DNA of 64,000 nt from CAZJHX01 sp964545715. GTDB taxonomy: Bacteria; Myxococcota_A; UBA9042; GCA-2863065. Shown here one piece after another: positions 34,038 through 41,301 of the stretch. Location: contig CAZJHX010000038.1 in NCBI GenBank assembly GCA_964545715.1, positions 1-64,000 on the forward strand. The letters are read 5' to 3'. Both the position numbers and the translations under genes were made by a program. The notes below the pieces were generated by a model. It was not told the origin of the DNA and did no database searches. It worked only from the letters and a program-made list of their open reading frames with translations. Within the stretch, counting starts at the first letter, position 1; every line of letters starts with the position of its first letter.

Positions 34038-34569
34038 GCGACGGCAGACGCGCGACCAGCAGCGCCAGAGGCGCGCCGTGCAGGTATAGCCCCGGCAGCC
34101 AGGCGGGAATCGTCCAGACGAGCGGCACCGCATAGCTGAACACCCCCGTGGACGACAGCATCCCCTCGTAGAGTGAGCCACCCGCCGCAAGCGCCGCCGA
34201 GAATCCGACCACTGCCCATCGACGGTCCGCCACGGCGACCCGGCCGACGAACGCGGCGGCGCACAGGCCCGCCAGCAGCCAGGTGTTGTCGCCAGCAAAC
34301 GCGCTGGCGACGTACGCACCGATAAACCAGGCCGACGCGACGGCGATCTCCCGACCGGGCGGCGCGGGCAGATCCTGAGGCTGAAAGAGCCGCGTGCCCA
34401 AGAGGATTACGATGGTGGCCAGGCCAAACTGCGGCGCCACCCACCAGGCCTGGGCAAGCACGTCGGGCGACGCGTAGAACAGGACGCCGGACTGGACGTG
34501 TATCTGGTCGCAGAGCGCTCCACCGAGGCTCCCGAGGACAAAGACGAGCAGCGCTTTGGCGGCCGTCAC
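34018..34569 (-). CDS. Multi-pass membrane protein, family uncertain
   Basis: A GTG at 34569, four bases after the stop of the upstream HTTM gene, starts a 183-residue protein with about five or six membrane helices (AKALLVFVLGSLGGALCDQIH, WWVAPQFGLATIVILLG, VASAWFIGAYVASAFAG and others). The LCDQIH...WWVAPQFGLA arrangement loosely recalls INSIG-like membrane proteins, but I cannot support this firmly. The frame extends upstream to 34695 inside the HTTM gene with low-complexity Arg/Pro residues, which is not protein-like. Tight coupling to the HTTM gene suggests they act together in the inner membrane. Confidence 0.72.
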   Translation of the reverse strand: MTAAKALLVFVLGSLGGALCDQIHVQSGVLFYASPDVLAQAWWVAPQFGLATIVILLGTRLFQPQDLPAPPGREIAVASAWFIGAYVASAFAGDNTWLLAGLCAAAFVGRVAVADRRWAVVGFSAALAAGGSLYEGMLSSTGVFSYAVPLVWTIPAWLPGLYLHGAPLALLVARLPSLRDSAT

Positions 34570-34573
34570 GCGG

Positions 34574-36670
34574 CTACTTGGACCCGGTGGTGTCGGTGGT
34601 TGCGGCCGTCGCTGCGGTCTTGTCCGCGGTGGTGGTCTTCTCGCCGTCCTTCTTCTTGGGGGTCGGCTTCTTGTACGTCTTGCACTTCGCCTCATACGTC
34701 GGCTTGTGCCCGCGCCGCTTGGCGCCGTCGCTGCAGAAGTGACGCCATAGCGTGATGCAGCGGGTCGGCTTGGTTTTGCCGTGCAGCAGGGTCGACTCGG
34801 TCAGGTACAGCCAGTGGAACGTGTCCAGCTGGTCCTCTCGGTCCCGCCCGCGATTGTAGGTCCGGCAGATCCAGCGCCCCAGGTACAAGCGGTACTTCTT
34901 GTGCTTCTTCTGGCGCAGGTTCATCAGGAACTTCCGCCAGCGCTGGCCCGGATACCACGTGGAGGCCACGTCAGGCTTCTTGAAGGTGACCTTGAGGCGG
35001 TCCTCGGGCGCGGTGTCCGCGTGAGCAGGCGGCACCCCGGGGTTCATCTCACGCCAGACATCAAACTCCGTCCCGTCCTTCTTGGTGCCGGCCATGATGA
35101 ACCAGCCGTCGCCCTTCATCGGGTACGGCGAGAACATATTCCAGCGCTGATCGATACGCAGCAGCCACGCCAGGCGCTTGCAGCGACTGTGGGCCTGACG
35201 CAGCGTGTGCTTGGTCGGCACGCCGTCGACGCCCTTGGTCCACGTGTCGAAGCCCCAGTGGCAGATGTGCGCCATGATCTGGGTCTCTGGTTTGGCCTTC
35301 TTGCCTTGGAGCGTGTCGATATTCCAAATCGTGACATACGTGAGGAAGAAGACAGCCAGGAAGTGGTTCAGCTTGCCCGGGCGCCAGCGCAGGGTATCGA
35401 AGACCATGCGATTGCTGAAGAAGGTGCCGCGACCGCCCGAGAACAAGAAGTAGAAGCCGGGCGCCAGCGGAGCCAGCCAGAACCACAGCGGCGACGCCTT
35501 GAACATCACCCTCAGCGCATCCGCGCGCGTGTGCAGCTTGCCGGCCTCGTCGCGCACCGCCCAGAAGCGGTCGCCGATGGCCTCCGCGACGTCCGGGTCG
35601 GAGTCGGCGGTCGCGAGGTTGGAGTCCCGCAATATCAGCAGCTCCCGAAGCACACGCACGAGCTTGTGCCGCGACTCGGACGCCGCGTCGTAGAAGATGG
35701 TGATCAACCTCGGTCTGCGGTGGAACAAGGCCTCGCACTTGTCCCAGAACCATGTTGGGATCAGCGGTAGCCATGTAGCGCAGGAGATCGGCACAAACAT
35801 CCCGACCTTCAACGTGACCCCAAAGCCGACGTGCATCCCCATCATGCTCAGGCACGCCAGCAGCCTCGTCGGTCCCCAGGGGATCAGCCAGATCACGGGC
35901 CCCCACGCCTCCAGGAACATGGTCAACACGGTGAAGAACTTGCAGATGTCGGGATGGCCGGACAGCCACTGGCCCAGCGGGGTCGAGAAGTGGTCGATGC
36001 TGGCCGCGTAATAGACCGCGGACAGCGCAGCGGGATCATCCCCAAAGTGCCAGTGCACGTCGTTGCCGCGGTGGAGCACAACAAACGTGTAGGCGTAGAA
36101 GAACTGCAGCATGATCGCGACAGTGGCGGGTGTCAGAAGCCGCGTGGGCCGCTTATCGGTCACGCGCCCCAGCGCTGCGTCGATGGAGAATCGCGCGTTC
36201 AGCGGCAGGAACATGGCCCAGAACAGCATCACCCGGTAAAGCACATCGCCGGCCTGCAAAATCATGGGCTGGCGGCCCTGCAGGGAGATGGTGAAGAGCC
36301 AGCACAAGACCACCGCGATGCGGGTCCGGTAACCAAACAAAAGCCACAGGGCAAAGAAGGCCTGAACGGCGAAGAGCGCACCGAGGTACCACTCCTGGCC
36401 GGTCATGAGGTGGAAGCTGGAGATCCACTTGCCCATGAACTTGTCGAGGTACTCGTCTCTCGGCAGAACTCCTAAATCGGAGTAATGTGCTTCCAGATCG
36501 GAAGTCCGGTTGAAGAGGTCGACCAGCATGATCAGTGCGATTCCGACCCGGAACAGCGCCAGAGAGCGAAGATCCAGCCCAACCCACCAGTTGGCGCGAC
36601 GACCCAGCTTGCGCCACCACGTCTCCACGGGCGCCTGGTTGGGCATGGCGGCTGAGGCTTCGACGCTCAT
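34574..36670 (-). CDS. HTTM membrane protein with degenerate DCC thioredoxin-like domain
   Basis: 698 residues; AAGGTG lies five bases before ATG 36670. The N-terminal half is an HTTM domain (vitamin K-dependent gamma-carboxylase-like): LRSLALFRVGIALIMLVDLFNR, then about eight helices with YRTRIAVVLCWLFTISLQGR and HRGNDVHWHFGDD. From about residue 320 there is a DCC1-like segment (LITIFYDAASESRH...FWAVRDEAGKLHTRADAL), where the normal D-G-x-C-x-x-C thiol motif is replaced by DAASESRH, so both redox cysteines are gone. More helices and a Lys-rich cytosolic-type tail follow. The function of bacterial HTTM proteins is mostly unknown. It heads a two-gene operon with the membrane protein at 34569. 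Confidence 0.85.
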   Translation of the reverse strand: MSVEASAAMPNQAPVETWWRKLGRRANWWVGLDLRSLALFRVGIALIMLVDLFNRTSDLEAHYSDLGVLPRDEYLDKFMGKWISSFHLMTGQEWYLGALFAVQAFFALWLLFGYRTRIAVVLCWLFTISLQGRQPMILQAGDVLYRVMLFWAMFLPLNARFSIDAALGRVTDKRPTRLLTPATVAIMLQFFYAYTFVVLHRGNDVHWHFGDDPAALSAVYYAASIDHFSTPLGQWLSGHPDICKFFTVLTMFLEAWGPVIWLIPWGPTRLLACLSMMGMHVGFGVTLKVGMFVPISCATWLPLIPTWFWDKCEALFHRRPRLITIFYDAASESRHKLVRVLRELLILRDSNLATADSDPDVAEAIGDRFWAVRDEAGKLHTRADALRVMFKASPLWFWLAPLAPGFYFLFSGGRGTFFSNRMVFDTLRWRPGKLNHFLAVFFLTYVTIWNIDTLQGKKAKPETQIMAHICHWGFDTWTKGVDGVPTKHTLRQAHSRCKRLAWLLRIDQRWNMFSPYPMKGDGWFIMAGTKKDGTEFDVWREMNPGVPPAHADTAPEDRLKVTFKKPDVASTWYPGQRWRKFLMNLRQKKHKKYRLYLGRWICRTYNRGRDREDQLDTFHWLYLTESTLLHGKTKPTRCITLWRHFCSDGAKRRGHKPTYEAKCKTYKKPTPKKKDGEKTTTADKTAATAATTDTTGSK

Positions 36671-36718
36671 CGGCGCACCTTACCCACTGCCCCTGCGGGC
36701 TGCAAGTTGACCGCGATC

Positions 36719-38527
36719 ATGAAAAAGAGCGAAATCGAGCGCCGAATTACGCACTTTGCAAACGCCGTCACGGTGGACTCAAAAGGCACACTGCAGCCCA
36801 CTCGACTGTCGGACGCGCAACACACCGCCACCGCCATCGACACACTGCCACCTGTCGCGGATCAGCTTCAGATCGGAACCGTACTGGGCACGGGCGGAAT
36901 GGGGGTTGTGCACGCCGCAACACAGCACCCGCTGGCGCGCGAAGTCGCCGTCAAGGTGCCGCGAGACGACTGCGGCCCCTCCCCAACGTATGCGCTGGTG
37001 CGCGAGGCCCTGGTCCACGGCACGCTGCAGCACCCGAACATCGTGCCAATCCACGTGCTGGGCGCCGGTGAGACGGGCTCGCCAATCCTGGTGATGAAGC
37101 GCGTGGAGGGCCAGCCCTGGAGCCGCGCGCTGTCCGAGTCCAGGGCCGACGGGCCACAGCACGCTGAGCTGGAGCGCCACCTGCGCACTCTGGTCCAGGT
37201 ATGCAACGCCGTGCATTACGCACACTCAATGGGGGTGCTGCATCTGGATATCAAGCCCGACAACGTGATGACGGGCTCCTTCGGCGAGGTGTATCTGCTG
37301 GACTGGGGCATTGCCCACAGCGTGGATGCGACCTCGCGCGGGCCGCTGGCTGCGGACGTCATCGCCCCATTGGGCACACCCGGGTATATGTCCCCGGAGC
37401 AGGCCCTGGGCGACGGACCGCAGCTGGGCGTCCGCACCGACGTCTACCTGCTGGGCGCATGCCTGCACGAGCTGATCTGTGGCCGGGCGCCGCACGACGC
37501 GGAGCAGCTGGAGGCGTCGCTGTTGAGCTCGGCGATGTGTGAGCCGCGCACGTACTCCGCCGACGTCCCACCCGAGCTCGTGGCCATCGTGACGCGCGCA
37601 ATGCAGCGATCGGTCGAAAAGCGGCACGACGACGCCGGCCAGCTGCGCGACGCGCTGTCCACCTTCCTCGAGCACCGCCCGGCGATCGAGCTGGCGAATC
37701 AAGCGGTCGCCAAAGTGCAGCAGGTCGAGGACGCGCTGGCCGGTCGCGTCACGGCGGATGTCTTCGAGGCGTTCAACGAGGCGCGCTTCGGTCTGAAGCA
37801 GTCGCTCAAGCAGTGGCCGCACAACGAGCGCGCGACGGCGGCCCTACAGCGACTACTGGAGGCCATGGTCGTGCGCGAGATCGAGCAGTTCGACTTGAAG
37901 GCGGCGTCGCGCATGCTGTCGCAGCTGCCACGGCCGAACCCTGCGCTGGACAAGCGTGTGGACGACCTCCGAGGCCGCCTACGCGAGGGGCAGGAGAAGG
38001 TCGACTCGCTCAACAAGATCGCGCGTGACGTGGACACCACCGTCGGCAGCGAGCAGCGGCGCAAGGTGATGCTGGGCCTGACCGGCTTTGGCGCGCTGTA
38101 CATCCTGTTCGGCATTCTTCATCACACGGGCGTCTACAGCGCGGGCTACGGCATGTTCGCGGCGATTCTGGGCGCGTATTTCGCCGGGGTCGTGGTTCTC
38201 AACGTCGTGTTTCGGCGAAAGATCGAGCGGACGCGCACCAACCGTCAGTTTCTGACCGCGCTGTGGATGTCCGGCCTGGCGCCGGCGATGCTGGTCTTCG
38301 CCGGCTGGCTGTGGGGCCTGCCGCCCAGCTATCCCGTGATTTTGACGATCATGGCCTTTCTGGTCGGCGGACACGTCTTCTGGATCACGGTGGACGCCAA
38401 CCCGTGGCCCTACACCGCCGTTCATGTCGCGTGCTTCCTCATCGCGGCGTTCATGCCGGACCTGGCGTTCGAGATGCTTGGCGTGGCGACGATCTCCGGC
38501 CTGTACATCGGCTCGAACACCGCTTGA
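36719..38527 (+). CDS. Ser/Thr kinase of the HLD/DWG type with four membrane helices
   Basis: 602 residues from ATG 36719 (a TTG at 36707 is also possible). The kinase domain has the glycine loop GTGGMG, AVKV lysine, H-L-D-I-K-P-D-N (His175, with Leu in place of the usual Arg) and D-W-G (195-197) in place of D-F-G, then GTPGYMSPEQ. The HLD...DWG combination recurs in a subgroup of myxobacterial kinases and indicates a non-RD enzyme, not a dead one, because the catalytic Asp177, Lys179 and Asn182 remain. A helical linker (about 330-445) precedes four membrane helices. It is divergent from the HTTM operon, and the FHA-AAA gene starts 35 bases after its stop, so the pair may form a phospho-Thr signalling module. 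Confidence 0.88.
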   Translation: MKKSEIERRITHFANAVTVDSKGTLQPTRLSDAQHTATAIDTLPPVADQLQIGTVLGTGGMGVVHAATQHPLAREVAVKVPRDDCGPSPTYALVREALVHGTLQHPNIVPIHVLGAGETGSPILVMKRVEGQPWSRALSESRADGPQHAELERHLRTLVQVCNAVHYAHSMGVLHLDIKPDNVMTGSFGEVYLLDWGIAHSVDATSRGPLAADVIAPLGTPGYMSPEQALGDGPQLGVRTDVYLLGACLHELICGRAPHDAEQLEASLLSSAMCEPRTYSADVPPELVAIVTRAMQRSVEKRHDDAGQLRDALSTFLEHRPAIELANQAVAKVQQVEDALAGRVTADVFEAFNEARFGLKQSLKQWPHNERATAALQRLLEAMVVREIEQFDLKAASRMLSQLPRPNPALDKRVDDLRGRLREGQEKVDSLNKIARDVDTTVGSEQRRKVMLGLTGFGALYILFGILHHTGVYSAGYGMFAAILGAYFAGVVVLNVVFRRKIERTRTNRQFLTALWMSGLAPAMLVFAGWLWGLPPSYPVILTIMAFLVGGHVFWITVDANPWPYTAVHVACFLIAAFMPDLAFEMLGVATISGLYIGSNTA

Positions 38528-38562
38528 CCGGCTGACCGCCCCGCTGCCACGATCGTCCGTGG

Positions 38563-39597
38563 ATGACCCGCACAACCCTGGAGCTGTTGTCAGAGAGCGC
38601 CCTGGCGCCGATGAATCACCGCCCGGCGATCAGCGTGGTCGCTCACCCCGACAGCAGGTATCTGGGGCTGCGCAGCGCACCGGGCGTCGGCGACCGCATC
38701 TTTATCGGGCGCGGCGCCGACAGCTTCATGGCGGGCGCTCTAGACGACCAGCATCTGTCGCGCAACCACGCCGAGATCGTGCGCACGAGCGAGGACGTTG
38801 TCCTGGTTCGAGACCTGGGCAGCCGCAACGGCACCCGCGTCAACGGCGTGCGCACCGAGGAGCAGCCCGTCGGTGACGGAGACGTCATCGGCGTCGGCCG
38901 AATCCTGCTGTTGATCCACCAGGGCCCGGCCTTTTACGCGGAGCCGCGACACCCCACGCTGATCGGAGTAAGCGCCGCGCTCGCCACCGTGCTGGCGGAG
39001 ATCAGCCACGTCGCCGAGCGTCCGACCACCGTCCTGGTCACCGGCGAGACAGGTACGGGCAAGGGCCTCATCGCGCAGGAGATCCACGACCGCAGCCTGC
39101 GCCACGGGCGCCTGGTCAACGTCACGTGCGGCTCACACGCCCCGCTCGCCGACGTGTCGAAGAAGGCCAGAGGCGGCACCCTCTACCTCAACGAGGTCGG
39201 CGACGCCTCACCCACGCTCCAAGCCGAGCTGCTGCGGCTGCTGGCGGACCCGGACTACCAGCGCAAGGCGGACGTGCGCATCGTGGCCGGCACCCACAGA
39301 GACCTGGCCGAAACCGGCTTCCACCAGGACCTCTTCATCCGGCTGAACCAGTGGTCGATCCGCGCGCCGTCGCTGCATGAGCGTCGAGAGGACATCCCGC
39401 ATCTGGTCGCGGCATTCGCGGCAAAGCACAGCGGCCGGCCCATGACCATCGCGCGCAGGCTAATGCTGGCGCTGCTGCGGGCCCGCTGGCCGGGCAATCT
39501 GCGACAGCTGAACTCGATCGTGGAGCGACTGGTGGTGCACGCGGGTGAAAGCGCCGAGCTGACGGCAGCTCCCTGGTTGGCGAAGACCCTCGCCTAA
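38563..39597 (+). CDS. FHA-AAA protein: sigma-54 activator relative without GAFTGA or HTH
   Basis: 344 residues. The FHA domain (about 25-110) has IFIGRGADS, LSRNHAEI and DLGSRNGTRVNG. The AAA+ part keeps Walker A GETGTGKG but the stretch that should contain ELFGxxxGAFTGA is absent: VNVTCGSH is followed directly by SKKARGGTLYLNEVGD. The Walker B Asp is Asn210 in that motif. RWPGNLRQL (the usual W-P-G-N-V-R-E-L) is present, but there is no Fis-type helix-turn-helix. It therefore cannot contact sigma-54 or DNA in the standard way and may be ATPase-impaired: perhaps an anti-activator or phospho-Thr adaptor. It sits just downstream of a Ser/Thr kinase. Confidence 0.87.
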   Translation: MTRTTLELLSESALAPMNHRPAISVVAHPDSRYLGLRSAPGVGDRIFIGRGADSFMAGALDDQHLSRNHAEIVRTSEDVVLVRDLGSRNGTRVNGVRTEEQPVGDGDVIGVGRILLLIHQGPAFYAEPRHPTLIGVSAALATVLAEISHVAERPTTVLVTGETGTGKGLIAQEIHDRSLRHGRLVNVTCGSHAPLADVSKKARGGTLYLNEVGDASPTLQAELLRLLADPDYQRKADVRIVAGTHRDLAETGFHQDLFIRLNQWSIRAPSLHERREDIPHLVAAFAAKHSGRPMTIARRLMLALLRARWPGNLRQLNSIVERLVVHAGESAELTAAPWLAKTLA

Positions 39598-40811
39598 CCG
39601 CCCAGGGTGCCGCCGAAGAGGTAGATGAGCTGCAGGGTGCCGGCGATGCCGCCCAGAACGGCGCCGGCGATGATCAGCTTCCACTCGTCCTGCTGAAACG
39701 CCGGGCGCAGCACGCTCTCGAAGCGCTCGGCGTCCAAGCCCAGCATGCGGTCGTGCAGCATCTCGCGGATGGTGTCGGACTGGGCCGTGATGCCCGTCAG
39801 CACGCCGCCGCCGCGGAACAACTCCTCTTCCACGACCGTCAAGACCTCGGCCCGCACCGACGCGACGAGCTCGGGCGTGGCCATCGCCGCCGCCATGGGG
39901 TGGCTGCTGTAGCGCTCCACCAGCGCGTCCGCCTCCGCCTCGACGATGGCCATGATCAGCTTGCGGGCCTCCTCGGACTGCAGCTCGGCGAAGAGGTTCT
40001 CGTCCGTGAACACGTCCTCGGTGGACAGGCGCGCGTACTCAGCCGCCACCTCTTTGTGGCGGCGGTGGAAGAGGCCTTGAATCGTGAAGCCCAGCACCTT
40101 CTTGGGCTGCTGCGGCTCAAAGACCAGCTTGATGGCGATCCAGTTGGTCGCATAGCCGACCAGGAAGCCGAAGAACGGCAGGATCCACCACGCCGGATAG
40201 AGCACCCAGACCAGCAGCTGCACCATGCCGAACGCCAGCCCGAACCACCATCCAGAGCGCTGGATGAACAAGAACTCGCGGGCGCCGATCTCCACGAACA
40301 TGCGCACCACCAGCTCGGGGCGCTCTTTGACGGCCTTGGTCACGACGCGCTGCAGGTTCAGGATGTCGGTGGCGTTGGCGATGATCTTGTCGACCACGCG
40401 CTGGCTCATGGTCTCGACCTCTTTCCAGGCGGCGGCGTGGACCTGCTCCTTGACGCTGTCGCCCAGCGCGCCCCACATCGCGTTCATCCGCTCGGTGGCC
40501 TGGGCCTCCAGCATGTCGCGTGTCCGCTTCTTGAGGTCGGCCTCTACCGGCGCGATGAAGTCAGCCGCCTTGGCACCGGCCAGGACCTCGTCGATGCGCA
40601 GCAGCTTCTCGGTGATCAGGCTCAGGCCGCGCTTGGCCAGCGTGACTGCGTTGGCGGGCACGATCCCCTGCCACCCGAGCCACGGCTTTATCCCCACAAA
40701 CTCCAGCGGGTAAAACATCATCTTCACGGCCACCACGTTGGTGCCGTAACCGATTGCGCCGCCGATTACGGGGATCAGGGCCAGCAGATACCAGGCGTAT
40801 TCACTCGTCAC
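39594..40811 (-). CDS. DUF445-family membrane protein
   Basis: A GTG at 40811 gives 405 residues starting directly with a membrane helix (YAWYLLALIPVIGGAIGYGTNVVAVKMMF), as in DUF445 proteins; longer starts add unlikely residues. The family hallmarks are visible: GYGTNVVAVKMMFYPLE, a long helical region, then a second GYATNWIAIKLVFEPQ repeat and a C-terminal helix (IIAGAVLGGIAGTLQLIYLF). The family is widespread and of unknown function. Its TAG overlaps the TAA of the convergent FHA-AAA gene in the four bases CTAA. Confidence 0.82.
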   Translation of the reverse strand: MTSEYAWYLLALIPVIGGAIGYGTNVVAVKMMFYPLEFVGIKPWLGWQGIVPANAVTLAKRGLSLITEKLLRIDEVLAGAKAADFIAPVEADLKKRTRDMLEAQATERMNAMWGALGDSVKEQVHAAAWKEVETMSQRVVDKIIANATDILNLQRVVTKAVKERPELVVRMFVEIGAREFLFIQRSGWWFGLAFGMVQLLVWVLYPAWWILPFFGFLVGYATNWIAIKLVFEPQQPKKVLGFTIQGLFHRRHKEVAAEYARLSTEDVFTDENLFAELQSEEARKLIMAIVEAEADALVERYSSHPMAAAMATPELVASVRAEVLTVVEEELFRGGGVLTGITAQSDTIREMLHDRMLGLDAERFESVLRPAFQQDEWKLIIAGAVLGGIAGTLQLIYLFGGTLGG

Positions 40812-40833
40812 AGCGCCGGACGTTGGCAGACCC

Positions 40834-40871
40834 GTTGCGGGGATGCAACGACGAGGTTGCCCCGCTGCAAC
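40834..40871. promoter_or_regulatory. Tandem hairpins with complementary loops
   Basis: GTTGC-GGGGAT-GCAAC (40834-40849) and GTTGC-CCCGCT-GCAAC (40856-40871) share identical 5-bp stems while their loops (GGGG against CCC) are complementary. They could kiss, or refold into one longer stem (GTTGCGGGG with CCCCGC..CAAC). They lie between the divergent DUF445 gene and the small membrane gene at 40960. Confidence 0.45.
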
Positions 40872-40921
40872 CTTTCTCTGACGCGCTCCACCCCAAACGG
40901 CGCACTGCGCTGCCGGCACGC

Positions 40922-40953
40922 CCTTTGCTCACGACCTGGGCGAGCAAAGGAGG
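40922..40953 (+). promoter_or_regulatory. Hairpin overlapping the ribosome-binding site of the 113-residue gene
   Basis: CCTTTGCTC (40922-40930) pairs perfectly with GAGCAAAGG (40942-40950). The last bases of the 3' arm are the first part of AGGAGG (40948-40953), the ribosome-binding site for ATG 40960, so the folded RNA would partly occlude it. Confidence 0.5.
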
Positions 40954-40959
40954 CTGATC

Positions 40960-41301
40960 ATGACCATCGAGTTGAAAGCGATCGCTCTGACGACGCTGCT
41001 GGCCGCGGGGATCCTGATGACGTTGCACGGGCTGCGGGCGGTCTGGCGGGCGAGAGGCTTCCCACAAGCGGGCGTCCCCGGCGCCTCTCAGGCCGTGCTG
41101 TTGGTCCGCGCGCTGCGCCTGGTGCTGACCGGCCTGGCCGCCGTCGGCATCGCCTTTGCGTTGACCTATGACCTGTCCACGCTGCTGGTCGCCGCCCTGG
41201 TCATCGGCGGGGAGGAGCTCTACGAGACCAGCATGGCGCTGGCGCTGCTGGAGAAGATCGAGAGCAACGAGCGGACCACGACCGGCCCGATCACAGACTG
41301 A
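40960..41301 (+). CDS. Small three-helix membrane protein, function unknown
   Basis: 113 residues from ATG 40960, six bases after AGGAGG. Hydrophobic segments are IALTTLLAAGILMTLHGL, LRLVLTGLAAVGIAFALTY and LSTLLVAALVIGGEELYETSMALALL. The final helix carries acidic residues (GGEELYE). I recognise no family. It stands alone, divergent from the DUF445 gene, and its end overlaps the convergent beta-helix gene by 11 bases. Two hairpins lie in its leader. Confidence 0.72.
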   Translation: MTIELKAIALTTLLAAGILMTLHGLRAVWRARGFPQAGVPGASQAVLLVRALRLVLTGLAAVGIAFALTYDLSTLLVAALVIGGEELYETSMALALLEKIESNERTTTGPITD

